Positions 18,368-26,478 of a DNA stretch of 64,000 nucleotides are shown in pieces. Every line of letters starts with the position of its first letter. Within the stretch, counting starts at the first letter, position 1. The DNA lies in the NCBI GenBank assembly GCA_000621765.1, contig JHXJ01000017.1, positions 1 through 64,000 of the forward strand, written 5' to 3'. The notes under the pieces were generated by a model. That model was not told the DNA's origin. It worked only from the letters and a program-made list of their open reading frames with translations, and did not search any database. The translations under genes and the position numbers were made by a program. The stretch comes from Ruminococcaceae bacterium AB4001. GTDB lineage: Bacteria > Bacillota > Clostridia > Saccharofermentanales > Saccharofermentanaceae.

Positions 18368-18790
18368 ATGAGTATTGAAAACGACAAAAACTTCACATTT
18401 CTCTTCAATGAGGAATTCGAGAAGATACCGTGGCTGTTCAGGTTCAGCAAAAAGCGCTTCATAGGAGTGCTTATCATTATGGGCGTCTGCTTTATCGCTG
18501 CCATGATCTTCCTGGGTCTTTTCAATGATTCTGCCGAATACGTGACGATTCCCGCATTAGACAGTGAACATTCCTTCGGATTCAATGACTACAACTATAC
18601 GTATCTCATCCTAATGATCGGCTGCTTTGCGGCCATTGCAGTTCTTGCCGGATGGATAACCCTGGCCAAACTGTTCGAAAAGCGCGCGTTCAAGAAGGCA
18701 TCAGCGCTTTCAAACATGATATTCCTGTCCGAGCGACACAAGGTCGAGTTAAGGTGGCAGGATTGGAAAATGCAGAACAGAGATTACTAA
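18368..18790 (+). CDS. Small membrane protein of unknown function
   Basis: I do not recognise this 140-residue protein. It has a charged N-terminus, a first membrane helix (~31-50: FIGVLIIMGVCFIAAMIFLGLF), a ~30-residue external loop and a second helix (~81-100: YLILMIGCFAAIAVLAGWITL), then a basic C-terminus ending WQDWKMQNRDY. No Shine-Dalgarno box precedes the ATG. Instead an extended -10 (TG-T-TAAAAT, hexamer 18356-18361) ends 6 nt before it, which suggests a leaderless mRNA. Confidence 0.75.
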   Translation: MSIENDKNFTFLFNEEFEKIPWLFRFSKKRFIGVLIIMGVCFIAAMIFLGLFNDSAEYVTIPALDSEHSFGFNDYNYTYLILMIGCFAAIAVLAGWITLAKLFEKRAFKKASALSNMIFLSERHKVELRWQDWKMQNRDY

Positions 18791-18956
18791 TGGACGAGTG
18801 CTTTTGATATGCTCGCTAAAGGCTTCCGCGCTTCGCTTCGCTCGCTTGTGCAGAAACGCTCGCATATTTATAATCACTCTCTGCGTTTGTTTATATGGGC
18901 AGCAGATCATAAACTGATATTGAAAAACTAATTATTCTTTTTCTTATTTAATTCTA

Positions 18957-18985
18957 TTGACTTTGAAACTATGACTAGATATAAT
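18957..18985 (+). promoter_or_regulatory. Promoter of tRNA-Met-Glu-Cys
   Basis: TTGACT at 18957-18962, 17-bp spacer, TATAAT at 18980-18985. It lies 17 nt before the first tRNA. The upstream part of this 212-nt gap holds GC-rich short inverted repeats and an AT-rich stretch with no recognisable gene. Confidence 0.88.
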
Positions 18986-19002
18986 TTCAAAGCAACTTTT
19001 AT

Positions 19003-19079
19003 GGCGGCATAGCTCAGTTGGCCAGAGCGTCCGGTTCATACCCGGCAGGTCGTAGGTTCGAATCCCACTGCCGCTACCA
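19003..19079 (+). tRNA. tRNA-Met (CAT), elongator
   Basis: 77 nt including an encoded CCA. The acceptor GGCGGCA pairs with TGCCGCT, and the anticodon loop is TTCATAC. The anticodon stem TCCGG/CCGGC has a T-C mismatch at the outermost pair. It resembles elongator tRNA-Met rather than initiator; a lysidine-type tRNA-Ile is less likely. Confidence 0.92.
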
Positions 19080-19084
19080 TAAAA

Positions 19085-19159
19085 GGCCCGTTGGTCAACC
19101 GGCTAAGACGTCGCCCTTTCACGGCGGAGTAACGAGTTCAACTCTCGTACGGGTCACCA
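19085..19159 (+). tRNA. tRNA-Glu (TTC)
   Basis: 75 nt with encoded CCA. The acceptor GGCCCGT pairs with ACGGGTC, and the anticodon is TTC in the loop CTTTCAC. It lies 5 nt after tRNA-Met in the same transcript. Confidence 0.95.
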
Positions 19160-19161
19160 AT

Positions 19162-19235
19162 GGTACCATAGCCAAGTGGTAAGGCATGGGTCTGCAAAAC
19201 CCTGATCCCCAGTTCAAATCTGGGTGGTACCTCCA
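19162..19235 (+). tRNA. tRNA-Cys (GCA)
   Basis: 74 nt with encoded CCA. A perfect 7-bp acceptor GGTACCA/TGGTACC, anticodon GCA, and the discriminator U typical of tRNA-Cys. Confidence 0.95.
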
Positions 19236-19270
19236 AAGCGTCGCTTTTCTTACAAAGCGACGCTTTTTTT
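19236..19270 (+). terminator. Terminator of the tRNA cluster
   Basis: AAGCGTCGCTTT (19236-19247) and AAAGCGACGCTT (19254-19265) form a perfect 12-bp stem followed by a run of T. Confidence 0.93.
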
Positions 19271-19337
19271 GTCAGCACATTCAGAGTAGAATATTCGAGT
19301 TAAAGAATAATAGGATCAACCGAAAGATGAGGTTTAC

Positions 19338-20291
19338 ATGAGAGAAGACATCAAGGACTTACTTAAAAGATATGACGAGATCGGCGCATTGATTCTTGAG
19401 CAGAAGCTGGATGAGTTCGGAGATAAGCTCGACCAGAAGCCTGACGGTGTCGATGACGCGACCTACGAAGAATATATCCAGCGCATGGCAAAAGAAGAGA
19501 CTGATGCCGCTACCGAGAAACTTGAAAACGAACCGGATGAGAGACTTGGCGATAAGTCCATGAGACAGATCTGGGATGAGATGAGCTTTGAAGAGAAGGC
19601 TGAAGCGCTTGAATACAGCGCTCTCAATCTCGACAGAGGTGTTCCCAAGTCCCTGGCTTCGAGCATTGCATCAGAGCCTGCCGACCTGGTAAGGGATTAC
19701 TGCGGAAGAGTTATCGGTGAATGCGCATGGACCGAAGAGGAGTTAAAAGATGCGGATGTTATTTTCGAGATGCAGTTCCAGAAAGCGATCGCATGCTTTG
19801 AAGTCCTTATCGAGATGAAAGAGGCATGCTTTGTAAAGGCTGTCATCGACCGCTACATGAGCTACGGACAGACACGTGATTTCGTTGCAGAGTCTATCGC
19901 TAAATACGTCGAGGCATTCCCTGAAGTATCAGAGCCTTTCCTCATTGATCTCATCGAGAGCAATACCGATTCAGGTCTTGAAGGTCCCTATGAGGATCTC
20001 ATGATCATGCTCACGGCAATCGGTCAGGAGCACAAGACAGAAGAGATATATCAGACATTAAGACATGCCTTCAGATACATGACGAACAAGATCTACGCGG
20101 TTATCTGCCTCGCCGATTACGGTGACGACAGAGCAGTCCAGATGTTCAAGAATTACATCAACCGCAATCAGAAGACGATCGAAAGAGATCTGTTCTATGA
20201 GATGATGTCAGCCATCCAGAAACTTGGCGGCGATATCAACGATATCCAGGATCCTTTCGGAGATTTTACAAAGAAAAAGGGCACTGAATAA
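19338..20291 (+). CDS. Helical protein of unknown function
   Basis: I do not recognise this 317-residue acidic protein. It has no signal or membrane helix. The N-terminal ~110 residues are highly charged (Asp/Glu/Lys) and the rest looks all-helical, with ~35-residue periodic helix pairs reminiscent of HEAT repeats (for example FVAESIAKYVEAFPEVSEPFLIDL and IYAVICLADYGDDRAVQMFKNYI). The stop overlaps the ATG of the GH26 gene by one base, so the two are translated from one mRNA. GAGG precedes the ATG. A helper or interaction role is only a guess. Confidence 0.8.
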   Translation: MREDIKDLLKRYDEIGALILEQKLDEFGDKLDQKPDGVDDATYEEYIQRMAKEETDAATEKLENEPDERLGDKSMRQIWDEMSFEEKAEALEYSALNLDRGVPKSLASSIASEPADLVRDYCGRVIGECAWTEEELKDADVIFEMQFQKAIACFEVLIEMKEACFVKAVIDRYMSYGQTRDFVAESIAKYVEAFPEVSEPFLIDLIESNTDSGLEGPYEDLMIMLTAIGQEHKTEEIYQTLRHAFRYMTNKIYAVICLADYGDDRAVQMFKNYINRNQKTIERDLFYEMMSAIQKLGGDINDIQDPFGDFTKKKGTE

Positions 20292-21400
20292 TGGCATTAA
20301 AGTATGTAAGATCCGGCAAGCTCGAAAAGCTTCTCGGCATATTACGTGACTACTCAGAAAGCGATGAGATGCTGTTCGGCCACCAGAATGCCGGACACAT
20401 AGGCGTGTCCATAAAAGCCACGGACGGTACGGAATCAGACTGCAAGAATCTTACCGGCAGCCATCCTGCGATTGCCGGTGTCGACACATTGAGTTTCCTC
20501 GGCTATGAGGGAAAGATGAACGATACCGTAATGGTCGTTAAGAACCTCAGAAGACAGGGTCTTATAATCACGCTGTCTTCCCATATGCCCAACTTCTCTC
20601 TGGGCGGTGAAGAATTCTACGATTATTCGCCGAACATCACTGAAGGCGACTGCGGAAGACGCATAATGCCCGGCGGAGACCTCAATGAAAAGTACAAGAG
20701 ATTTCTTGATATGATCGCCGAATTCGCATCTGCATGCGTTGACGTTGAAGGCGAGAAGATCCCCATGATCTTCCGTCCTTTCCATGAATGCAACGGCAAC
20801 TGGTTCTGGTGGGGCAGCGAATTCCTTACTGATGAGGAATATATCGCATTGTTCAGATATACCATCGATTACCTTATGGGCGAGAAGGGCGTAGACAATC
20901 TTGCTGTCGCATATTCACCTAACGGTGTGATCTCGAACGCGAAGGAATATCTCGAAAGATATCCCGGTGACGATTATGTCGACATATTAGGGCTTGATCT
21001 GTATCACGATAAGCCGCATAAGGGCGACGGTTTCCACCATAAGCTTTCCCTTTCTTTGGATGTTATCTATGAGATCGCGAAAGAACACGGCAAGCTGACT
21101 GCGCTTACCGAGACCGGCTACCGTTCGCTTGAGACTGAGAACGGATACTTTGAAGGGCTGGCTCCTGAAGGCAACACTATTAAGGACTGGTTTACGTCCA
21201 CGCTTGACGCCATTACTTCCACGGAGAGCGGAAAAAGACTGGCGTACATGCTCGTCTGGGCGAACTTCTCAGACACCCAGTTCTGGATACCTTTTGAGAC
21301 AGAGGAATTCAGACATGAGATGTGTGATGACTTCATCCGCTTCGCTGAGGATAAGAGGATCAAGATGGCTCCCGTGTTTGATTTAAGCGGTGAGGTCTGA
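20291..21400 (+). CDS. Glycoside hydrolase family 26, probable beta-mannanase
   Basis: GH26 enzymes mostly cleave beta-1,4-mannan by a retaining mechanism. The 369-residue protein has LFGHQNAGH near the start, the acid/base glutamate E166 in FRPFHECNGNWFWWG, and the nucleophile E274 in ALTETGYR. The catalytic domain fills the whole protein. There is no signal peptide, binding module or anchor, so it probably acts in the cytoplasm on imported manno-oligosaccharides. It is translationally coupled to the upstream unknown gene (TAATG). The mannan specificity is inferred from the family. Confidence 0.9.
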   Translation: MALKYVRSGKLEKLLGILRDYSESDEMLFGHQNAGHIGVSIKATDGTESDCKNLTGSHPAIAGVDTLSFLGYEGKMNDTVMVVKNLRRQGLIITLSSHMPNFSLGGEEFYDYSPNITEGDCGRRIMPGGDLNEKYKRFLDMIAEFASACVDVEGEKIPMIFRPFHECNGNWFWWGSEFLTDEEYIALFRYTIDYLMGEKGVDNLAVAYSPNGVISNAKEYLERYPGDDYVDILGLDLYHDKPHKGDGFHHKLSLSLDVIYEIAKEHGKLTALTETGYRSLETENGYFEGLAPEGNTIKDWFTSTLDAITSTESGKRLAYMLVWANFSDTQFWIPFETEEFRHEMCDDFIRFAEDKRIKMAPVFDLSGEV

Positions 21401-21416
21401 TAAGATTGCCTTGCCT

Positions 21417-21492
<76 letters not shown>

Positions 21493-21505
21493 AAGCGTAA
21501 AAACG

Positions 21506-21540
21506 TCCCTGTCAGGATACCTGTCCCGGCAGGGATTTGT
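21506..21540 (+). terminator. Weak terminator after tRNA-Gly(CCC)
   Basis: TCCCTG and CAGGGA arms enclose a GC-rich region, followed by TTTGTAATT. The T tract is interrupted, so the terminator is probably weak. Confidence 0.5.
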
Positions 21541-21643
21541 AATTCAGTTTCCAAAGCATAAAATATAGCACCTGAAACTGGTATTTATAACGGGCAAAAA
21601 AGTGTAAAATTTATTTATACCAAAATCCAAGGAGGATTTATTT

Positions 21644-21802
21644 ATGCAGAAATATGTTTGCGCATTATGCGGCTACGAGTATGATCCCGAGATCGGTGAT
21701 CCCGACAGCGGAATTGCACCCGGCACGGCTTTCGAGGATATCCCCGAGGATTGGGTTTGCCCCGTTTGCGGAGTAGGCAAGGAAAATTTCCAGCCCGCAT
21801 AA
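21644..21802 (+). CDS. Rubredoxin
   Basis: A 52-residue rubredoxin, an electron carrier with one Fe(Cys)4 centre in the cytoplasm of anaerobes. It begins [19 protein letters not shown] and ends [17 protein letters not shown]; both CxxC pairs and the conserved Tyr, Pro and Trp are present. AAGGAGG lies 8 nt before the ATG. It stands alone, with its own terminator; its redox partners are not next to it. Confidence 0.96.
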   Translation: MQKYVCALCGYEYDPEIGDPDSGIAPGTAFEDIPEDWVCPVCGVGKENFQPA

Positions 21803-21823
21803 TCTTTCAGTAGCGGAAACTAC

Positions 21824-21869
21824 GGGCCCAGTGATTGATATGATCTATCATCCGGGCCCTTTAATTTTT
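21824..21869 (+). terminator. Rubredoxin terminator
   Basis: GGGCCC (21824-21829) and GGGCCC (21854-21859) pair, with an inner GTGAT/ATCAT helix, followed by TTTAATTTTTC. Confidence 0.85.
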
Positions 21870-21885
21870 CAAGCTTTTTGGCACC

Positions 21886-23013
21886 ATGGCAGAACAGAAA
21901 CAGAACATTTCAAGAGAAAAGACCATAGTAAGGACCGGAATAATCGGTATCGTGGCGAATGTATTTCTCGCTTCGTTTAAGGCTGTCGTCGGCCTTACCG
22001 TCCATTCGACCGCCATGGTCCTTGATGCCGTTAACAATTTCAGTGATGTTCTGTCGTCGGTCGTTACGATCATAGGAACTAAGATAGCTTCGAAAAAGCC
22101 TGACAAGAAGCATCCGTTAGGCCACGGACGTGTTGAATACCTGAGCCAGATGATAATTGCGGCCCTGATCTTATATGCCGGTATTACCGCGCTCTGGGAG
22201 TCCATCCAAAAGATAATCCATCCGGTAGATCCGGAGCACAGCGCGATCTCGCTGACAGTTATCTCTGTCGCAGTAGTTGTTAAGATCTTCCTGGGGCTTT
22301 ACGTAAGAAAGCAGGGAAAGACTGCCCGTTCAGATCTTCTCATCTCTTCGGGTACGGATGCCCTCTTTGACGCAATCCTTTCAACTGCAGTGCTTATCTC
22401 AGCCGTAATACTCATGCTGTTTAAGTTTAATATCGAAGCTTATGTCAGCGTGATCATCTCGCTGTTCATCCTTAAGGCGGGCTTCGAGATCATTAAAGAA
22501 GCGGTTGACGACATGCTCGGCCACAGGGTAGAGGGCGAATACACCCAGAAGGTCAAGGAATGCGTCAGTTCATTCCCGGAAGTCCACGGCGTTTATGATG
22601 TCATTCTTCATAATTACGGCCCGGACAGATATCTCGGATCTCTTCATATCGAGATCGACGATACGACTACCGCTGATAAGATCGATTCACTTACAAGAGC
22701 GATCTCGGGAAAGGTTTTCGCGGACACGGGAATAATCCTGACAGCTATCGGTATCTATTCCCGCAATACATCCGATGACGAGCTTATGCGCATAAGAGAC
22801 GAGATCACAAAGCTTGTCGTAGATCACGAGCATGTGCTCCAGCTCCATGGTTTCTATGTTGATGAAGTCAGGAAAAGAGTTACTTTCGACGTAGTAATCG
22901 GGTTTGAAGAGGAAGACAGGGAGAAGCTCCTGGCCCATGTTGTAGAGGATGCCAGGAAGGTCGTTCCCGGCTATGAAGTCGTCGCTGCGCTGGACAGCGA
23001 TATCAGCGACTGA
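21886..23013 (+). CDS. Cation diffusion facilitator transporter, possibly Mn2+ efflux
   Basis: CDF-family exporter of 375 residues with six predicted helices in the first ~205 residues and a C-terminal cytoplasmic metal-sensing domain (VHGVYDVILHNYGPDRYLGSLHIEID). The transport site reads N50-x3-D54 in helix 2 (DAVNNFSDV) and D158-x3-D162 in helix 5 (GTDALFDA). This Asn-Asp/Asp-Asp set is the one reported for Mn-type members such as MntE rather than the His-containing zinc site; the metal is therefore inferred. The C-terminus is extended by ~80 residues with a second related domain (HEHVLQLHGFYVDEV). No strong ribosome binding site is seen before the ATG. Confidence 0.9.
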   Translation: MAEQKQNISREKTIVRTGIIGIVANVFLASFKAVVGLTVHSTAMVLDAVNNFSDVLSSVVTIIGTKIASKKPDKKHPLGHGRVEYLSQMIIAALILYAGITALWESIQKIIHPVDPEHSAISLTVISVAVVVKIFLGLYVRKQGKTARSDLLISSGTDALFDAILSTAVLISAVILMLFKFNIEAYVSVIISLFILKAGFEIIKEAVDDMLGHRVEGEYTQKVKECVSSFPEVHGVYDVILHNYGPDRYLGSLHIEIDDTTTADKIDSLTRAISGKVFADTGIILTAIGIYSRNTSDDELMRIRDEITKLVVDHEHVLQLHGFYVDEVRKRVTFDVVIGFEEEDREKLLAHVVEDARKVVPGYEVVAALDSDISD

Positions 23014-23045
23014 TAAGAGGTCAAAAAACGATAAGAAAAAACGTG

Positions 23046-23074
23046 TTGACAAAAACGAAGGTCGACCATATAAT
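23046..23074 (+). promoter_or_regulatory. Promoter of tRNA-Gly(GCC)
   Basis: Perfect consensus: TTGACA 23046-23051, 17-bp spacer, TATAAT 23069-23074, 10 nt before the tRNA. Confidence 0.92.
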
Positions 23075-23084
23075 ATTCAAGCAC

Positions 23085-23159
23085 GCGGGATTAACTCAGT
23101 GGTAGAGTGTCACCTTGCCAAGGTGAAAGTCGCGAGTCCGAATCTCGTATCCCGCTCCA
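23085..23159 (+). tRNA. tRNA-Gly (GCC)
   Basis: 75 nt with encoded CCA. Acceptor GCGGGAT/ATCCCGC, anticodon stem TCACC/GGTGA with loop TTGCCAA, discriminator U. Confidence 0.95.
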
Positions 23160-23167
23160 CCCAAAAT

Positions 23168-23206
23168 ACTGTCTCTTAAGCAATGCTTTCGAGGCAGTTT
23201 TTTTTA
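23168..23206 (+). terminator. tRNA-Gly(GCC) terminator
   Basis: ACTGTCTC pairs with GAGGCAGT (one wobble) and is followed by eight T. Confidence 0.85.
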
Positions 23207-23231
23207 TTCCCTGTTTTTTTGCAATTTAAAA

Positions 23232-23270
23232 GAGCCGCTCCGGAGAAGCTGTTTGCTTCAGGAACGGCTC
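23232..23270 (-). terminator. Terminator of the acyltransferase gene
   Basis: GAGCCGCTCC and GGAACGGCTC form a 10-bp hairpin. On the minus strand it is followed by TTTTAAATT, just after the acyltransferase stop. The upper strand also has a few T after it, so it may act both ways. Confidence 0.8.
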
Positions 23271-23292
23271 TTGTTATTCCTGTGAAAGCGCT

Positions 23293-24567
23293 TTAGGCAG
23301 CGGCTTTTTCCTTTTTCTTTTTGAAAAGGAGCTTTTGCAGAAGCTCGGTAAGCTTCTGTTCGCCGACACCGAGGAGGGCGGAGGCGATGATTACTGCGAG
23401 TGCATAGACCAGGAGATTATATTTGCCTGCCTTGATGGGAGACGATGCGGGCTCAAGGAAGCGCAGCGCAGTGAGGGCAGCGAGGTTCATGAGGTAAGTG
23501 TGGAGTGAATACTTACCGAAGAAACGGCTGACAGGGTTGCTTACGTGGTACTTCATCATGAAGATGATGATCGTAAGGCCGAGGAAGAGGAAGAGAGGTA
23601 CCTGGCAAAGATATGTCTTGATTTTGTCTTCGATTCCGGGACCTTTGCCCATCCATTCGGTCCAGTAACCGAACTTCATCTGACCGAATGAGGAAAGCTT
23701 ATAGAAGATCATGGTGATGATGAGAAGGACATGGAACTTAAGGGCATAGGCTTTCTTGAAGAATGCCGTGATCTGCTTTTCGTAGCTTCCGAAAAGAAGA
23801 CCTGTAAAGAATGCGGGAGCTGAGTTGACCCACCATTCACCGCTGAACCACAGAGCCTTTTCTGACTGCCACCAGAGAGCCTTGGCTGCGAGGTTGGGCT
23901 TTAACCACCAGTTGTCAGAGCCGAACCACCATGCGAAGTGACCGTTGTAGCAGAAGCCGATTCCGAGGGCGACGATGAACACAAGGATGATACCAAGGCA
24001 TACGGGACGGTTCTTGATGAAACGGAAGCAGAGGAAGAATACCAGATACAGGAATGCGAGTACGATAGGGAACCACGCATATTCGTTCATCATGGTGAGA
24101 CCTAAGAAGTTGAATATCCAGCGTTCCTTGGGAAGCTTATAGCCTGCAGCGAACATAAGGATTCCGTATATGATGACGTTTACATAGAAAGGCAGTACGA
24201 TAGCCCTTACGATCCTGTGACGGATGAAACCTTTCAGATAGTCTTTCTTTGTGTCGAGACTCTTGATCAGTCCGTAACCGGAACAGAAAAAGAAGATGGC
24301 TACGAAGTAGGCGCCAGCGTTTACAAACGGAGAGAGGACACCTTTCTGCTGGAAGATCTCTTCCTGGGAAATGTGATGGAGGATTACTCCGATCGCGGCA
24401 AATCCGCGGAGGGATTTCATCGCATCAAGGCTTGTGAAGTCATCGTTGAATTCAAGTTTTTTTCCGAACTTGTTTGTCCCGCCCCAGATGAAGAGGATCA
24501 GAAAAAAGTAATACGAGACTTGCTCCAATACTGACCAAAATGTCAGGTCTTTCAAAAATTCCGGCAT
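23293..24567 (-). CDS. Membrane acyltransferase, acyltransferase-3 family
   Basis: A 424-residue integral membrane protein with about ten hydrophobic helices. The N-terminal part has SLRGFAAIGVILHHISQ, the conserved R-x10-H signature of acyltransferase family 3 (OatA/NolL type), which O-acetylates sugars of the wall, capsule or lipids; the target here is unknown. The C-terminus is a short Lys/Glu tail, with no SGNH domain. The start at 24567 is preferred over the ATG at 24579 because GAGGTG lies 5 nt before it. Single-gene unit on the minus strand. Confidence 0.9.
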   Translation of the reverse strand: MPEFLKDLTFWSVLEQVSYYFFLILFIWGGTNKFGKKLEFNDDFTSLDAMKSLRGFAAIGVILHHISQEEIFQQKGVLSPFVNAGAYFVAIFFFCSGYGLIKSLDTKKDYLKGFIRHRIVRAIVLPFYVNVIIYGILMFAAGYKLPKERWIFNFLGLTMMNEYAWFPIVLAFLYLVFFLCFRFIKNRPVCLGIILVFIVALGIGFCYNGHFAWWFGSDNWWLKPNLAAKALWWQSEKALWFSGEWWVNSAPAFFTGLLFGSYEKQITAFFKKAYALKFHVLLIITMIFYKLSSFGQMKFGYWTEWMGKGPGIEDKIKTYLCQVPLFLFLGLTIIIFMMKYHVSNPVSRFFGKYSLHTYLMNLAALTALRFLEPASSPIKAGKYNLLVYALAVIIASALLGVGEQKLTELLQKLLFKKKKEKAAA

Positions 24568-24716
24568 AATACACCTCATATTTTATTTTTTGGAATGCGC
24601 ATATTATCGCACTTTAAAAGATACGATTAAACCTGACAAATTATTGTCTTTAATACTTTAAATAATACATGTGGTATTATATTTCAAACCGATTTTATTT
24701 TTTCGGAGGGTGCTAT

Positions 24717-25583
24717 ATGAAAGGAATTATTCTCGCAGCAGGTAAGGGCACACGTCTTTATCCTATTACCAAGCCGGTTTGCAAACCCTTGCTTCCTGTT
24801 TATGACAAGCCGATGATCTATTACCCGCTTTCCGTTCTCATGGAAGCTGGCATTAAAGATATCCTCGTTATAACTCCGCCTGATGATACAAAGCCGTTCG
24901 TTGACCTGTTGGGTGACGGTTCTCATCTCGGCGTTTCGATCCAGTACCTTGAGCAGAAGGTACAGCGCGGTATCGCGGATGCTTTCATCATCGCAAAAGA
25001 TTTTATCGGTTCCGATTCAGTATGCCTCGCATTGGGAGACAACATCTTCTATGGACCGTTCTTCAGACGTAAGCTGAGACTCGCAGGACAGCAGAAGGAA
25101 GGCGCTGTAATCTTCGGTTACTATGTTGCTGACCCGAGAGCATTCGGTGTTGTTGAATTTGATTCTGAAGGCAAGGCTGTTTCCATCGAAGAGAAGCCCA
25201 GACATCCGAAGTCAAACTATATCGTTCCCGGACTTTATTTCTATGACAATGACGTAGTTGAGATCGCAAGCAGGATCACTCCTTCCGCAAGAGGCGAACT
25301 TGAGATCACATCCGTAAATGAGGAATACCTCAAGCAGGGCAGGCTCCATGTCATTCCTTTGGGTAAGGAATTCTCATGGTTCGATGCCGGCAACCCGGAC
25401 AGCCTCTATGAGGCAGCAGGCCAGATCAGGGCAGCTCAGAGATCAGGACGCATGATCGGATGCCTTGAGGAGATCGCTTGGCACAACAGATGGATCGAGA
25501 AGGACCAGTTCCTTGAGATCGCACGTTCGATGGACAAGACTGACTACGGCCAGTATCTCGCATCTCTCGGTGAAGATATCTGA
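24717..25583 (+). CDS. rfbA: Glucose-1-phosphate thymidylyltransferase
   Basis: RfbA (RmlA) makes dTDP-glucose from glucose-1-phosphate and dTTP, the first step toward dTDP-sugars such as rhamnose. The 288-residue protein has the nucleotide loop IILAAGKGTRLYPITKPVCKPLLPVYDKPM, LALGDNIFYG, EEKPRHPKSNY and FSWFDAGNPDSL. The ATG at 24717 has GGAGGG 6 nt upstream; a longer in-frame reading from 24669 adds only non-conserved residues. rfbB, rfbC and rfbD are not adjacent, so the rest of the pathway must be elsewhere. Confidence 0.95.
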   Translation: MKGIILAAGKGTRLYPITKPVCKPLLPVYDKPMIYYPLSVLMEAGIKDILVITPPDDTKPFVDLLGDGSHLGVSIQYLEQKVQRGIADAFIIAKDFIGSDSVCLALGDNIFYGPFFRRKLRLAGQQKEGAVIFGYYVADPRAFGVVEFDSEGKAVSIEEKPRHPKSNYIVPGLYFYDNDVVEIASRITPSARGELEITSVNEEYLKQGRLHVIPLGKEFSWFDAGNPDSLYEAAGQIRAAQRSGRMIGCLEEIAWHNRWIEKDQFLEIARSMDKTDYGQYLASLGEDI

Positions 25584-25614
25584 TAATCACCCTTCGAATT
25601 TAATTTCATAATGC

Positions 25615-25649
25615 TATAATTGACATATGTCGCAAACGCGGCATATGTC
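25615..25649 (+). promoter_or_regulatory. -10 box and leader hairpin of the UPF0251 gene
   Basis: TATAAT at 25615-25620 is followed directly by GACATATG (25622-25629) and CATATGTC (25642-25649), an 8-bp perfect inverted repeat covering the expected start of transcription. It could be an operator or a 5' mRNA hairpin. The -35 region is weak. Confidence 0.55.
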
Positions 25650-25674
25650 TTTATTTTGGGAGGCAGAAAAACAG

Positions 25675-26037
25675 ATGCCAAGGCCTGTAAAAGTCAGAAG
25701 AGTCTGTGAGGAACCGAAATACACGAGATTTGCTCCCGTTGGAGCTGATAAGTTCGAAGCGGAAGTCCTCACGATCGAAGAATATGAAGTCATCCGCCAT
25801 GTCGATTATCAGAAGATGACGCATGAAGAATGCGCGTTCCAGATGGCCATCTCCAGGACCACGGTTACAGAGATTTATGAGACGGCAAGACATAAGATCG
25901 CGGATGCCATTATCAACGGCAAAGTCTTATGCATCGAAGGCGGTAACTACAGAGTCTGCGATGGCGGTGAATGCTGCGCCCAAGAAGGCAGACAGTGTTC
26001 TAATGAAACATGCGGACAGATGAACAACAATCCGTGA
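25675..26037 (+). CDS. UPF0251 (DUF134) DNA-binding-like protein
   Basis: The 120-residue protein fits the UPF0251 family: PRPVKVRRVCEEPKYTRFAPVG, LTIEEYEVIRHVDYQKMTHEECAFQMAISRTTVTEIYETARHKIADAIINGK and IEGGNYRVCDGG. The middle is a sigma-70 region 4-like helix-turn-helix. The C-terminal ~25 residues hold six cysteines and may bind a metal or an Fe-S cluster. GGGAGG precedes the ATG at 25675; an in-frame ATG at 25627 lies inside the leader hairpin and is rejected. The family has no established function; transcriptional regulation is inferred, and an inverted repeat covers its own promoter start. Confidence 0.88.
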   Translation: MPRPVKVRRVCEEPKYTRFAPVGADKFEAEVLTIEEYEVIRHVDYQKMTHEECAFQMAISRTTVTEIYETARHKIADAIINGKVLCIEGGNYRVCDGGECCAQEGRQCSNETCGQMNNNP

Positions 26038-26131
26038 TCAGATTACGGTTTTGTTAATGTTTTCAATGTCCGTAGTAATGCCGGAATGTGTATGAGATAA
26101 TCCAATCAGTAACATAGGAAGGAGATCGGTT

Positions 26132-26452
26132 ATGGCTGAGATCGTAGTAAATGACAGCAATTTTGAGACGGAGGTCCTTCAAAGCGAACTTCCTGTACTC
26201 GTTGATTTCTGGGCTGAGTGGTGCGGACCCTGCAGACAGCTGGGACCTGTTATATCGGCTATTGCGGAGAAGTATGAAGGAAAGCTCAAGGTCTGCAAGA
26301 TCGATGTCGACGAAGCTATGGAAATAGCTGAGAAGTACATGATCTCCAGCATTCCTGCAGTCAAGTTCTTCAAAGGCGGAGAAGTCGTAAACGAGTCTAT
26401 CGGATTTGTTCCCCCTGCAAGACTTGAGCAGCTGATCGAGAGCATTCTCTGA
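26132..26452 (+). CDS. trxA: Thioredoxin
   Basis: A 106-residue cytoplasmic thioredoxin, a general protein disulfide reductase. It has the active site WAEWCGPCRQL at ~28-38 and the cis-proline motif SSIPAVKFFKGG. GGAAGGAG precedes the ATG. No thioredoxin reductase is adjacent. Its terminator hairpin overlaps the 3' end of the opposite-strand radical SAM gene. Confidence 0.96.
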   Translation: MAEIVVNDSNFETEVLQSELPVLVDFWAEWCGPCRQLGPVISAIAEKYEGKLKVCKIDVDEAMEIAEKYMISSIPAVKFFKGGEVVNESIGFVPPARLEQLIESIL

Positions 26453-26478
26453 TCCGTTTTCGAAAATAATACTAATCT

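Noticed and set aside
24669..24716. Longer N-terminus for the thymidylyltransferase
   Set aside because: It adds a hydrophobic stretch not found in RfbA; GGAGGG 6 nt before 24717 marks the true start.
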